Below, in pieces: positions 18,344-26,993 of a stretch of DNA of 64,000 bases. A program made the translations under genes and the position numbers. Position 1 is the stretch's first letter; each line of letters starts with the position of its first letter. The stretch spans positions 31,476 to 95,475 of the forward strand of contig NZ_BIXY01000016.1 of the NCBI RefSeq assembly GCF_008326305.1, in the 5' to 3' direction. The notes below the pieces were generated by a model. That model saw only the letters and a list, made by a program, of their open reading frames with translations, did no database searches and was not told the DNA's origin. Source of the DNA: Dictyobacter arantiisoli. Lineage in GTDB: Bacteria; Chloroflexota; Ktedonobacteria; Ktedonobacterales; Ktedonobacteraceae.

Positions 18344-18784
18344 ATGGAAAAAAGGGACGCCAGGCTGCTCCAATCACCACCAGCTTCTCAAGAAGGCAAG
18401 TGGAATGTTTTAGAGCTTGAGTCTCAATCTTATAAAAAAATTCACAGCAAAATCTGCGAATTCATTGCATTAACCAATCACAGCACGCTTTCTACACGAG
18501 AGATACAACAACGTCTCCAGCAATGCCAGAAACGCTATGGCAAACACTTTGCGATACACCTTGTCGCTTCCCTCCAACAGAGTGATGTCGCTGAACGAGA
18601 AGCAATTGTCTGGCTTTTAACTCAGCTTCATGATCAGGAAACGATTCCGCTCTTACAACAACTGGCGCATCACCACCAACAACCACGAGCGATTCGCCTC
18701 TCAGCGTCGCTAGCCCTGGCCGGTCTGGGACAAACACCAGAAATGCTTACAAACAAACGACCCAGGCTCTATGCGATCAGCTAA
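18344..18784 (+). CDS. Small HEAT-repeat-like protein
   Basis: A 146-residue all-helical protein. The second half contains the HEAT-like stretch REAIVWLLTQLHDQETIPLL, then a second helix pair with RAIRLSASLALAGLGQ, the pattern of armadillo/HEAT scaffolds. The first half is polar and rich in Gln and Lys. No catalytic motif. It probably binds another protein. The ATG at 18344 follows GGAAAGG. Function unknown. Confidence 0.6.
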   Translation: MEKRDARLLQSPPASQEGKWNVLELESQSYKKIHSKICEFIALTNHSTLSTREIQQRLQQCQKRYGKHFAIHLVASLQQSDVAEREAIVWLLTQLHDQETIPLLQQLAHHHQQPRAIRLSASLALAGLGQTPEMLTNKRPRLYAIS

Positions 18785-18819
18785 ACAATTTCATATCTCA
18801 CATTTCTCAACAGGCGCAG

Positions 18820-18845
18820 TGGATTGCGCTGTTACGCGCAATCCA
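18820..18845 (+). terminator. Hairpin after the HEAT-like gene
   Basis: TGGATTGCGC and GCGCAATCCA pair perfectly over 10 bp around a six-base loop, 35 bases past the stop codon. No T-run follows, so it may be a partial terminator or an RNA-stabilising stem. Confidence 0.45.
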
Positions 18846-18961
18846 GGCAAGCGAGCGCCATCCATTCATTCCCATAATGATGTGGATGAAGCGGAAAAGC
18901 TAAACAATACGTATTAAAAAGGACTGAACTCATACATATAAATAGACATGGAGGTTAGAGT

Positions 18962-19315
18962 ATGCATTTCACTATAGGAAATTTCATTGTCTGGCTGATC
19001 ATCGCATTAATTGGTGCGTTTATTGGCGAAATGATTGCGCGCCGCAGAACACGAGATGGATTGATTGGAGCAACCATCATCGGCTTCCTTGGGATGATCA
19101 TCGTCGTTGGGATATTGGGTCTCCATTTCGCTGGCGATTATATCATCGGTGGTGCACCTCTCTTCACATCTTTACTGGTAGCGGCAATCCTGGTTGCACT
19201 CTGGAGCGGTCTGGGGTATCATCGTGTCTATCGCCCTGGCTACGAGCGCTATTACCGCCGTCGCGGAAGCTATGTACGCCGCCCCCGTCGTACCCGCCGC
19301 CGTCGCTGGTTTTAG
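18962..19315 (+). CDS. GlsB/YeaQ/YmgE-like membrane protein with Arg-rich tail
   Basis: A 117-residue protein of the transglycosylase-associated/GlsB family: three hydrophobic helices with the Gly-rich LIGAFIGEMIARRR and DGLIGATIIGFLGMIIV segments. The last 35 residues are very basic and Tyr/Arg-rich (for example RRPRRTRRRRWF), longer than in typical family members, and could contact nucleic acid or lipid head groups. Family members are linked to general stress. A strong GGAGG ribosome site precedes the ATG. Single gene with its own terminator. Confidence 0.75.
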   Translation: MHFTIGNFIVWLIIALIGAFIGEMIARRRTRDGLIGATIIGFLGMIIVVGILGLHFAGDYIIGGAPLFTSLLVAAILVALWSGLGYHRVYRPGYERYYRRRGSYVRRPRRTRRRRWF

Positions 19316-19394
19316 GAAAATATCTATAGCTCTCTATCTCAAGAGATATAACATTATGCAGAGCACCTGTATCCAGATAGCAGTACAGTGAGGG

Positions 19395-19420
19395 GCATCA
19401 GAAGAAATTTCTTCTGGTGC
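19395..19420 (+). terminator. Hairpin downstream of the GlsB-like gene
   Basis: GCATCAGAAGAAA and TTTCTTCTGGTGC form a 13-bp stem with one G-U pair, folding at the AATT centre. TTCTTTG follows. It lies 79 bases after the stop codon. Confidence 0.6.
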
Positions 19421-19562
19421 TTCTTTGCATGTAGCATCTGATCGAATGCGTGCTACGGATTCCAGGGATAACCAACCTCTTCCCAAAAAGTAAGATCCTT
19501 GCACAAGGCAGACTGGTGAGTTATGCTTAAACAAGAATTATAATTGAGGGAGAATAAAACCA

Positions 19563-20027
19563 TTGGCTATAAAGATTGACATTCCCCAAAGAGGTGTTAT
19601 CGAACTGCAACATGCAGTCTTTGATGTAAACGGCACCCTCGCCGTGGATGGTGTCGCAATCGCAGGGGTTGTAGAACAGCTCAAGACGTTATCTGCACAC
19701 CTTACAATTCATTTACTAAGCGCCAATAGTCATGGAAATATCACAGAACTAGAAAAGACATTCGGCTTTCGTATCCACGAAACACATCGTGGAGACGAAA
19801 AAATGCGCTATGTGCAAAATCTTGGACCTGCCAATGTAATTGCCTTTGGAAACGGCGTCAATGACTCCACTATGTTAAGATTAGCCACGATTGGCGTAGC
19901 AGTGATTACACCAGAAGGAGTTGCCACCAGGACGATGCAAGGCGCAGACATCATCATCTCTGGTCCACTCGATGCTATCGATCTACTCTTAAAACCCGAC
20001 CGCTTACTAGCCACCTTACGTAGCTAG
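19563..20027 (+). CDS. Small HAD-family hydrolase (soluble P-type ATPase-like, COG4087 type)
   Basis: A 154-residue compact HAD domain. Motif I is FDVNGTLAVDG, motif II lies near HLLSANSHG, and motif IV is FGNGVNDSTMLRLA. The DVNGT form of motif I (second Asp replaced by Asn) is normal for this small family, so it is probably a phosphatase or phosphate-handling enzyme and not a pump. No membrane helices. The start is TTG at 19563, placed by GAGGGAG at good spacing; no ATG gives a complete motif I. Substrate unknown. Confidence 0.75.
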   Translation: MAIKIDIPQRGVIELQHAVFDVNGTLAVDGVAIAGVVEQLKTLSAHLTIHLLSANSHGNITELEKTFGFRIHETHRGDEKMRYVQNLGPANVIAFGNGVNDSTMLRLATIGVAVITPEGVATRTMQGADIIISGPLDAIDLLLKPDRLLATLRS

Positions 20028-20140
20028 ACAAGTACTATCTATGGAAAGCGAGATCGGCTACGAAAACCAGCGAGCGGAGCAAGAACCATACAACGACAAT
20101 AACATCTTCTACACCGGCAGATATAACACAACGGAGTGGT

Positions 20141-20989
20141 CTGTTTTATGTTGGCATCGCTGTCCTATTTTTCGGCACCAGTCCTGTCTTCATACGCTGG
20201 TCGCATCCTTTTAACGCTGTCGAAATCGCTTTCTGGCGTCTCGCCATTGCTACCTGCATGGTCATACTCCTGGGACTTCTGACGCGACAACCAATGCGCA
20301 TCAGAAGTCAAGAGTTCCCACGCTTTCTCCTCTACGGATTAGTGACCGCGCTCCATTTTGTCTTTTATGTAGCATCCCTGAACTATACCACCACAGCGCA
20401 TAGCCTGGCGCTCGTCTACACCTCACCTCTTCTCGTAACCATCCTCTCAGCGCTCTTTTTACGAGAGTCCATGGCAACGAGAAAACTACTGGGCATACTG
20501 GTCGCCGTCATCGGCATTGCCATCATGGTCGGATTTGAGCCACACTACACCGCCTGCTCGTTAACCGGACAATGTATGTTTCTAGGGGATGGTTTTGCCC
20601 TGCTCTCGGCGCTCTGTTATGCCATCTACTCGGTTATTGGGCGGAGTGAGCGCGATAGGCATCCATTATTCCGCTATACCACGCATGTCTACAGGCTAGC
20701 GGCGCTCTGGCTCCTCCCCCTGGCCTGCCTCAACGCCTTCCGGCATCCCTATACATTATCAGCCATGGGAGCAGTTGCCGCCCTGGGCATATTTCCACTA
20801 GGATTGGGACATACACTGTATAATGCAGCCTTGAGAAAGGTTCACGCCACCTATGCCAATCTCATCGCCACGCAGGAGGTCACCATCGGCATTGTGCTCG
20901 GCATCGTCTTTCTGCACGATATCCCTTCCTGGACGACCGTCATCGGTGTCCTGGTTACACTAGGAGGAATTACCAGCGTGCTACTTTAG
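20141..20989 (+). CDS. EamA/DMT family permease with abnormal start
   Basis: A drug/metabolite transporter with about ten helices and two EamA halves; substrate unknown. The first ATG in frame (20258, MVILLGLL) falls inside the second helix. In-frame codons upstream clearly encode the first helix (GIAVLFFGTSPVFIRW) and the family-like EIAFWRLAIAT. The frame is open back to 20024, yet contains no ATG, GTG or TTG. The only near-start behind purines is CTG at 20141, after GGAG; it gives 282 residues, a normal length. The alternatives are a frameshift from the ATG at 20041 in another frame, or a gene damaged at its start. I mark the CTG start, with low certainty on that point only. Confidence 0.7.
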   Translation: MFYVGIAVLFFGTSPVFIRWSHPFNAVEIAFWRLAIATCMVILLGLLTRQPMRIRSQEFPRFLLYGLVTALHFVFYVASLNYTTTAHSLALVYTSPLLVTILSALFLRESMATRKLLGILVAVIGIAIMVGFEPHYTACSLTGQCMFLGDGFALLSALCYAIYSVIGRSERDRHPLFRYTTHVYRLAALWLLPLACLNAFRHPYTLSAMGAVAALGIFPLGLGHTLYNAALRKVHATYANLIATQEVTIGIVLGIVFLHDIPSWTTVIGVLVTLGGITSVLL

Positions 20990-21264
20990 GAAGGACGTCA
21001 CTTTCGATAAACATCCAGAGGAGCGAAAGCGAAAAAGCGGGAGAAGAGGGAACAAATCGGTACCATTAAATGAGGAAAAGTAAATCGCAGCAGGCACAGG
21101 TAACAGAACAGGCTTACACGGAGAAGGGGCGCTGATAAAACCGGGACCAAAAATAGAGACAGAGTAAACGTGAGACATCATATCCACTCGCTGCTGCTGC
21201 GCCCCCTTTCCCAACCATCTACATCACCACTTAAAACAATCAGTTTGAAATAAAAGAAAGAAAG

Positions 21265-21840
21265 TTACAATTGCGCCATTACATTTTTGCTGATTGTACG
21301 TAGCGTCGCGAAAACGCCACGGCCATCAGAAGCGACAGCTTCAAAACTTGGCACTCGTCGACGATTGAGATAGCGCTCCAGGACAGGAACAGGCAAGACA
21401 TTGGGCATATCACGTTTATTCCACTGCATAACGAGAGGAAAGGTCATCAGATCTTTGCCAATGCGCCGCATATTCATATCAAGTTCAGCAATACTTTGTA
21501 CATTTTCTTCAAACTTTTCAGCTTGCGAATCCGCAACAAAGACAATACCATCCGCACCATTCAAGACAGCCAGGCGAGTACGCTCATACAAGATTTGTCC
21601 TGGCACTGTATAAAGGTGAAAGCGGGTGCGAAAACCATGTACAGTCCCAAGATCTAACGGTAAAAAGTCAAAGAACAGAGTACGCTCTGTTTCCGTGGCA
21701 ATAGAGAGCATATCACCCCGAGCGTTGGGGTGAATACTCCTATGCACATGCTGCAAATTCGTTGTCTTCCCACAGTATCCAATGCCATAATACACAATCT
21801 TACAGTGGATCTCATGGGTTGCAATATTGATGAGAGCCAT
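21265..21840 (-). CDS. MglA-like Ras-superfamily GTPase
   Basis: A 191-residue small GTPase. G1 is YYGIGYCGKTTN, the switch I region carries Thr residues in TETERTLFFDFLPLD, G3 reads TVPGQ in place of DxxG (normal for MglA), and G4 is NKRD. MglA proteins are polarity switches that cycle between GTP and GDP under control of MglB, a roadblock protein. Here two roadblock proteins are encoded directly upstream in the same operon, the nearer with a 15-base gap, so they are likely its activator and partner. GAGGAA precedes the start at somewhat long spacing. Confidence 0.87.
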   Translation of the reverse strand: MALINIATHEIHCKIVYYGIGYCGKTTNLQHVHRSIHPNARGDMLSIATETERTLFFDFLPLDLGTVHGFRTRFHLYTVPGQILYERTRLAVLNGADGIVFVADSQAEKFEENVQSIAELDMNMRRIGKDLMTFPLVMQWNKRDMPNVLPVPVLERYLNRRRVPSFEAVASDGRGVFATLRTISKNVMAQL

Positions 21841-21855
21841 AAAAGACAGGTTCCT

Positions 21856-22350
21856 CTAATCGCGGAAAAGCAGATCGATGGTATCCTCAACGGACGAACG
21901 GAACTGAAGATTGAGCACCGAAGATTTTGTACGCGTGGTATCGGAGCGTACGCGTTCCAGAGTGCGCCCAAGTTCATCAGAAGATTTTTTCGAAAGCACT
22001 TTAACCAGGCCAATATGCGTTAATTTATCGAAAATAATCACCAGGAGCCATTGTTCTTCCACCATGGTGGTGTAGATATTTTCTTGCACCCCTTGTTGAA
22101 AGATATTGCGAAAATCCTTTTCATCGAGAAGCTTCGCTACTTCTCGCGATGACGAAAAGACACCAGCCAATAAAGCGCCCAGCGTTGTTGCATTGCGACG
22201 TGTACCTGTTCCTTGCACGGCAACAACCTGACCACTTTTATCGAGAAGCATCGCAGAAGTGGCATTAGTATCATTCATCAATTTCAGCAAGACTGCTGAA
22301 ATTGAGGCAAGTTCGCGATCAGAAATGATAAGATTTGTTAATTGTTCCAT
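21856..22350 (-). CDS. Roadblock/LC7 domain protein (larger)
   Basis: A 164-residue protein with a roadblock/LC7 alpha-beta domain: SAMLLDKSGQVVAVQGTG, a mid-domain helix, then WLLVIIFDKLTHIGLVKVL. A charged helical tail follows (DELGRTLERVRSDTT). Such proteins dimerise and bind MglA-type GTPases. I choose the ATG before EQLTNLI because GGAGGG lies upstream at good spacing; the frame extends eleven codons further without one. It is the middle gene of the roadblock-roadblock-MglA operon. Confidence 0.82.
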   Translation of the reverse strand: MEQLTNLIISDRELASISAVLLKLMNDTNATSAMLLDKSGQVVAVQGTGTRRNATTLGALLAGVFSSSREVAKLLDEKDFRNIFQQGVQENIYTTMVEEQWLLVIIFDKLTHIGLVKVLSKKSSDELGRTLERVRSDTTRTKSSVLNLQFRSSVEDTIDLLFRD

Positions 22351-22416
22351 GGACGCGCCGCCCTCCGTGTACACGTCTGGCATAAGGTAGAATACACCAT
22401 TTTATATTGCGCTAAC

Positions 22417-22782
22417 CTAAGCTATATCTAGAGCCTCAAGAATTTCGTTCCGACTCGCTTTAACCAAATGGCGTACGCGACCAATATTCGAGGCATTATC
22501 TGAGAGGGTCACCATCAAGGCAAAGTCTCCCAGTGGATCGACACTCACTAAGCCATGTTCGTACTCCAAGAGCAGCCCCACCGCACTTCCTTTGCCGATC
22601 TCTCGCCCCAATGCCTCAGCGGTACTAAAGCTTGTCGTGGTAATCGCACCCACCGCTTCCATATCGTCTTTTCCGTCGCGCGTCATGCCCTCAATCATCA
22701 GGCCATCGCGACCCACCAGGACCGCCTGTCGAACACCGGGAATTGCGATAAAGCGGCTTAGCATTTGTTTTAGATCAATCAT
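22417..22782 (-). CDS. Roadblock/LC7 domain protein (smaller, MglB-like)
   Basis: A 121-residue single roadblock domain, close to MglB in size and pattern: QAVLVGRDGLMIEGMTRDG, then AVGAITTTSFSTAEALGREIG and LVSVDPLGDFALMVTLSD. MglB is the GTPase-activating partner of MglA. A GGAGGG ribosome site four bases before the ATG fixes the start; the 41 codons upstream in frame are not family-like. It is the first gene of the three-gene GTPase module. Confidence 0.85.
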   Translation of the reverse strand: MIDLKQMLSRFIAIPGVRQAVLVGRDGLMIEGMTRDGKDDMEAVGAITTTSFSTAEALGREIGKGSAVGLLLEYEHGLVSVDPLGDFALMVTLSDNASNIGRVRHLVKASRNEILEALDIA

Positions 22783-23112
22783 TGTTCCCTCCGCATGGTA
22801 GGTTGCCAGCTTGTTCTTGGTGCGTGAGTCTGAGACCCTTGTTATTCTAACCGATGCAGCAGAGAGTCGCAAATCATATGAGACATCTTGGCTAATGTAT
22901 ATCAATCATGCTGACCACGCTAAGTACGTTTTCTCGCTTTTTACACGTATCTGCGCACTATTCGTTCCGCTAGAGCAGCTTGCAACCTTGCTTTACAACT
23001 ATTCATACAGCGTATAGTATTTTAAGATACAAACAGATGCAGTCGAATACAATCAGATACACTGCGTACATACAAGCAGTGTGACGCATCGAACTGAAAG
23101 GAACTTTCGCGT
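22783..23112. other. Divergent control region, 330 bp
   Basis: This region separates the roadblock operon (minus) from the amidase gene (plus), so it must carry promoters in both directions. I could not pick a convincing -35/-10 pair on either strand, and I see no hairpin or repeat. Confidence 0.4.
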
Positions 23113-23661
23113 ATGGATGAACCACATGCACTATGGATGCCCTCAAACAATTATTTTCCTGATCGTGCCGGGCACACCCCTCGTTGGATTATTATACACG
23201 GTACAGCTGGATTTGGCAGTGCAGAAGAGGTAGGCGCATATTTTCAACGGGTCGATGTCTGCACCCATTACACCATTGGACGTGATGGAGTGCTTGTCCA
23301 ATCGGCCCGCGAACATGATGGAGCCTGGGGCAATGGTGGCATCACCGCCGGACATGATCCCTGGTGGTCGCATGAAGTAAATCCAAATAATGTGACCATT
23401 TCTATTGAGCATGTAAAACCACATCACGACAATTCTGATGAGCTCACGGAGATCCAGAAAGAAGTAAGTTTTCGACTCATTCAACATATTTGTGAGCGTC
23501 ATCACATTCCCATGCGTGCCGCCGACACCGAAGGTGGCATCACAGGACACTGCTCGATGGATCCCATGCAACGCAGTTTCTGCCCCGGCCCCTATCCCTG
23601 GGAGGAACTCTTTGCCTTCCTCGCCTGCTCTGAGAACACTGCTTTACCTTCCGAAATATAA
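23113..23661 (+). CDS. N-acetylmuramoyl-L-alanine amidase (Amidase_2 domain)
   Basis: A 182-residue amidase_2/PGRP-fold enzyme. The first zinc ligand is the His in WIIIHGTAG, the second the His in ITGHCSMDP, the third probably the Cys in RSFCPGPYPWEEL. HYTIGRDGVLVQSARE and the conserved Trp/Gly segment are also present. It cleaves the bond between MurNAc and the stem peptide of peptidoglycan. No signal peptide is visible, so it may act inside on recycled fragments or leave by another route. GAAAGGAA precedes the ATG. Single gene. Confidence 0.85.
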   Translation: MDEPHALWMPSNNYFPDRAGHTPRWIIIHGTAGFGSAEEVGAYFQRVDVCTHYTIGRDGVLVQSAREHDGAWGNGGITAGHDPWWSHEVNPNNVTISIEHVKPHHDNSDELTEIQKEVSFRLIQHICERHHIPMRAADTEGGITGHCSMDPMQRSFCPGPYPWEELFAFLACSENTALPSEI

Positions 23662-23663
23662 CA

Positions 23664-23711
23664 AACCACCCTGCTGAAGTATCCTATAGAGGAGGCTTCA
23701 GCAGGGTGGTT
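23664..23711. terminator. Bidirectional terminator between amidase and guaB
   Basis: AACCACCCTGCTGAAG (23664-23679) and CTTCAGCAGGGTGGTT (23696-23711) form a perfect 16-bp stem with a 16-base loop. It sits between the convergent amidase and guaB genes and can serve both. Confidence 0.8.
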
Positions 23712-23739
23712 CTCAATTAGCTGAGCTTATCTACTTCAC

Positions 23740-25245
23740 TTAGCGGTTTTTAGTACCATAATTGGGGGCTTCTTTTGTGATCATCACATCATGAGGATGA
23801 CTCTCGCGCAAGCCTGCGTTTGTGATACGGGTAAACTGTGCATTCTGCATATCAGCAATAGTCGCAGCGCCAGCATAACCCATGGCCTGATGCAGGCCAC
23901 CAACCAATTGATACACCAATGGACCAAGCATTCCTTTATAAGGAACGCGCGCTTCAATGCCTTCAGCAATTAACTGGGACTCGTCCACCTCGCCCTGGAA
24001 GTAGCGATGCTTGCTATAACTTCTCTGCTTCATAGCGCCAATGGAACCCATGCCACGATAATCTTTGAAACGCTCACCACGTGAGATAATCAATTCACCT
24101 GGGCTCTCATCCACACCGGCCAGCAAGCTTCCTAACATTACCGTGTCGGAACCGGCAACGATAGCCTTGGCGATATCACCAGAATACTGGATACCACCAT
24201 CGCCGATCACCGGCACATCATATTTACGCGCTACCAGAGCACAATCATAGATCGCAGTAATTTGAGCCATACCTACGCCGGAGATAATACGCGTTGTACA
24301 AATAGAACCAGCGCCAATACCAACTTTTACCGCATCCACACCAGCCTGAATGAGAGCCTCAGTCGCTTCAGGAGTTACAACGTTACCAGCAACGAGCTGT
24401 ACTTTTTTACCAAACTTATCATGGATCTGAGCAACACGCTCAATCACCATACGCGAATGACCATGGGAAGTATCAACTACCAATGCGTCCACCCCCTCTT
24501 CCACCAGAGCCCCACAGCGCTCCAATGAATCAGGACCAACGCCCACTGCTGCGGCAACCCGCAAACGACCAAATTCGTCCTTGGCAGCGTTAGGATAGAG
24601 AATCTTCTTCTCAATGTCCTTGGTGGTGATCAAGCCTTTGAGCATATTATTCTCATCTACCACAGGCAGTTTTTCAACTTTGTGGCGATGAAGAATTTCA
24701 CGCGCCTGCTCCAGCGTGGTTCCGACGGGAACGGTTACCAGGTTTTCATGGGTCATGAGCTCTGAAATGGGGCGTTCCACATTGGTCTCAAAACGCATAT
24801 CGCGGTTTGTCAGGATACCAACAAGCCGACCATTTTCAGTTATTGGAATACCTGAGATATGAAAACGCTTCATCACCTGAAGCGCATCGCTCAATGCAGC
24901 ATCTGGATCAAGAGTAATTGGATCGGTAATCATTCCTGACTCGGAGCGTTTGACCTTGTCAACCTCTTCAGCCTGGAAAGCAATCGATGCATTACTGTGC
25001 ACCACACCAATACCGCCCTCACGCGCCAGGGCAATTGCCAGGCGAGCTTCCGTCACGGTGTCCATTGCAGCACTCACAACAGGAATGTTGAGATTGATGG
25101 TGCGAGTGAAACGTGTTTTCGTGGAGACATCACGGGGGAGAACCGAAGAAGCAGCGGGTATGATCAGCACATCATCAAATGTGAGACCTTCTTTGGCGAA
25201 CTTGTAGTTAAAGTCAAAGGAGTCCGGTTTCTGTGCCAGAGACAT
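23740..25245 (-). CDS. guaB: IMP dehydrogenase GuaB
   Basis: A 501-residue enzyme that oxidises IMP to XMP with NAD+, the committed step to [23 protein letters not shown] opens the barrel, followed by two CBS domains (about 100-215: [20 protein letters not shown], and [19 protein letters not shown]). The catalytic loop is [17 protein letters not shown] with the active Cys, and the flap contains [10 protein letters not shown]. Of two nearby ATGs, the one twelve bases further in (25245) has AAGGAGG upstream; the outer one (25257) is directly fused to that site and unlikely. A leader with a terminator-like hairpin precedes it. Confidence 0.93.
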   Translation of the reverse strand: MSLAQKPDSFDFNYKFAKEGLTFDDVLIIPAASSVLPRDVSTKTRFTRTINLNIPVVSAAMDTVTEARLAIALAREGGIGVVHSNASIAFQAEEVDKVKRSESGMITDPITLDPDAALSDALQVMKRFHISGIPITENGRLVGILTNRDMRFETNVERPISELMTHENLVTVPVGTTLEQAREILHRHKVEKLPVVDENNMLKGLITTKDIEKKILYPNAAKDEFGRLRVAAAVGVGPDSLERCGALVEEGVDALVVDTSHGHSRMVIERVAQIHDKFGKKVQLVAGNVVTPEATEALIQAGVDAVKVGIGAGSICTTRIISGVGMAQITAIYDCALVARKYDVPVIGDGGIQYSGDIAKAIVAGSDTVMLGSLLAGVDESPGELIISRGERFKDYRGMGSIGAMKQRSYSKHRYFQGEVDESQLIAEGIEARVPYKGMLGPLVYQLVGGLHQAMGYAGAATIADMQNAQFTRITNAGLRESHPHDVMITKEAPNYGTKNR

Positions 25246-25263
25246 GGTTAAAGACATCCTCCT

Positions 25264-25300
25264 TAAAAAAATACCAGCACACTTACAAATGTGTACTGGT
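25264..25300 (-). promoter_or_regulatory. Terminator-like hairpin in the guaB leader (possible attenuator)
   Basis: On the minus strand ACCAGTACAC and GTGTGCTGGT pair over 10 bp (one G-U), followed at once by a run of seven T and then the guaB AAGGAGG site. This is an intrinsic terminator placed just before the ribosome site, the layout of transcription attenuation. The roughly 120-base leader also has CAGGTGTTAACCTG and GAATCTTAGATTC palindromes that could form alternative folds. I do not recognise a known riboswitch class. Confidence 0.55.
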
Positions 25301-25375
25301 CCCTCGCGGGTTAAACAGGTTAACACCTGACAGCTTATCTTGAAGAATCTAAGATTCACGTCGTAATTTTTTGAT

Positions 25376-25405
25376 AGTGTAACATCTAGCGTAAGTAAAC
25401 GTCAA
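25376..25405 (-). promoter_or_regulatory. Probable guaB promoter
   Basis: On the minus strand TTGACG (25405-25400) and TACACT (25381-25376) are separated by 18 bases, a fair housekeeping promoter. It would give a leader of about 120 bases before the guaB start codon, covering the hairpin at 25264-25300. Confidence 0.5.
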
Positions 25406-25506
25406 ATAGCGGGCCGCACAACGCGAATAGAGGATGAGAATTTGTGAGAAGAATGAGAGATACAGGCAATAGAACAGTGCAGAGAGTAACCTCTGCTATA
25501 AAGCTG

Positions 25507-25572
25507 AGGGCATGCCTGGCAAAACTCTCGTATGATAACAAGTATCACTGAGAGTTTTGCCAGGCATGCCCT
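25507..25572 (-). terminator. Perfect 23-bp hairpin after the small membrane protein gene
   Basis: Arms at 25507-25529 and 25550-25572 (AGGGCATGCCTGGCAAAACT in the left arm) are perfect complements around a 20-base loop. It starts 23 bases beyond the stop codon of the small membrane protein gene. A strong T-run is missing on the far side, so it may also stabilise the mRNA end. Confidence 0.65.
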
Positions 25573-25595
25573 GAAAAAGTGTCTCCGCCAACTCT

Positions 25596-25763
25596 TTAGA
25601 GAGTGCGGCGACCACGAGCCCCCATCACCAGATTGTAGATGATAACCACAACAGCGATGATCAGTAAGAGGTGAATCAGGCCACTGGCGACGTGGAATAC
25701 AGCGAAACCAAGAAGCCACAGCACAAACAGTACGACGGCGACTGCCCAGAGTAAACCAAGCAT
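25596..25763 (-). CDS. Small lmo0937-type membrane protein
   Basis: A 55-residue protein with two hydrophobic helices, beginning MLGLLWAVAVVLFVLW and continuing GFAVFHVASGLIHLLLIIAV, the exact pattern of the lmo0937 family of tiny membrane proteins. The family is widespread in stress-resistant bacteria, and its function is unproven. The ATG at 25763 follows AAGGAGATGTATC, which decides it over the ATG six codons upstream. Single gene with a hairpin downstream. Confidence 0.8.
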   Translation of the reverse strand: MLGLLWAVAVVLFVLWLLGFAVFHVASGLIHLLLIIAVVVIIYNLVMGARGRRTL

Positions 25764-26023
25764 GATACATCTCCTTCTCAAGAAAACTTTAAAGATTTAT
25801 AATTCCGCTTTTTCTCCATGATATATGGGAAAAAGCTTTTTCAATATCTGCTATTTACACGAATGAGTAACCAAAATAGATGCGACTATCAAAAACCAGG
25901 GTTGTGATCTAGACAAAAGAGGAGTTACGCTGTACTTTATACAAAGGATTACCTGGTTTCTTGATATCACCTCATCCTCCCAGGTTGAGTGCAAGAAATA
26001 ATTGCATATAAGGAGTAACTCTT

Positions 26024-26992
26024 ATGTCTGCTCATACGCAGACAACGACACAGATGGCTCAGGCCCTGCAAAAGGGCAGTCCAACCATTGTCGTTGGTAA
26101 TTTCAGCAAAAACTATGGCGCACATCGCGTCGTTGATCATTTGAGCTTTTCGGTCCAACCCGGTGAGGTCTTTGCGCTACTTGGTCCCAATGGTGCCGGC
26201 AAGACCACCACAGTTGAAACGCTGGAAGGCTATCGGGCCCCGGATGAGGGTAGTATTCGGGTGCTTGGATTGGATCCCATTCGTCAGGCCCAACAACTCA
26301 AGCCGCGCATCGGCGTAATGCTCCAACAGGATGGCCTGTATCCAGCCCTGACTGCTCGTGAGGTTCTGCGCCTCTTCGCAGGATACTATGCACATCCACA
26401 ATCTGTGGATGCCCTCCTGGAACGTGTCGGGCTTACAGCGGCAAGTAAAACACGCTGCCGCCGCCTCTCAGGTGGTCAAAAACGCCGTCTGGCTCTGGCT
26501 GTTGCCTTGATTGGCAATCCAGAACTAGTCTTTTTGGATGAGCCAACAGCCGGGATGGATCCTCAGGCACGTCAAACAACCTGGGAAATTATTCGCGAGC
26601 TAAAGCGCAGCGGCGTAACCATCCTGCTTACAACCCATCTGATGGATGAGGCAGAACGCCTGTCAGATCAGGTAGCAATCATCGATCATGGTCAACTCAT
26701 CGCATTGGATACGCCAGAAAATCTGACTGGTGCCAAAAATGCGAATATTGTCCGCTTCGTCGCGCCAGAAGGGCTCGACTGTCAACAACTGGCAGCCTTA
26801 CCGGGCGTCAAAAAGGCCGAGGAAGTGCGTGCTGGCAGCTATGTGCTGGAGAGCGATACTATTCCCACCCTGCTGGTTGATTTGACCACCTGGTTGCGGG
26901 ATCGCAATGTGACGCTCTCTGAATTGCGCGTAGGTCATGGCTCCCTTGAGGATCTCTTCTTACGTTTAACTGGATCAGAGGTACGAGATTAA
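26024..26992 (+). CDS. ABC transporter ATP-binding protein (DrrA-like)
   Basis: A 322-residue ATPase of an ABC-2 type exporter. Walker A is LLGPNGAGKTTT, the Q-loop is VMLQQDGLYPALTARE, the signature is LSGGQKRRLALAVAL, Walker B is LVFLDEPTAGMDP, and the H-loop His is in TTHLMDEAERL. A C-terminal extension (about 240-322) follows, as in DrrA-type drug exporters. The permease gene begins two bases after the stop, so the pair is translationally coupled. Likely role: export of a drug, lipid or peptide across the cytoplasmic membrane. AAGGAG precedes the ATG. Confidence 0.88.
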   Translation: MSAHTQTTTQMAQALQKGSPTIVVGNFSKNYGAHRVVDHLSFSVQPGEVFALLGPNGAGKTTTVETLEGYRAPDEGSIRVLGLDPIRQAQQLKPRIGVMLQQDGLYPALTAREVLRLFAGYYAHPQSVDALLERVGLTAASKTRCRRLSGGQKRRLALAVALIGNPELVFLDEPTAGMDPQARQTTWEIIRELKRSGVTILLTTHLMDEAERLSDQVAIIDHGQLIALDTPENLTGAKNANIVRFVAPEGLDCQQLAALPGVKKAEEVRAGSYVLESDTIPTLLVDLTTWLRDRNVTLSELRVGHGSLEDLFLRLTGSEVRD

Positions 26993-26993
26993 C

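Noticed and set aside
19563..20027. HAD motif I with Asn for the second Asp as a dead enzyme
   Set aside because: DVNGT is the usual form in the COG4087 soluble P-type ATPase-like family.
21265..21840. PGQ in place of DxxG in the GTPase as a loss of function
   Set aside because: MglA-type GTPases normally have TVPGQ there.
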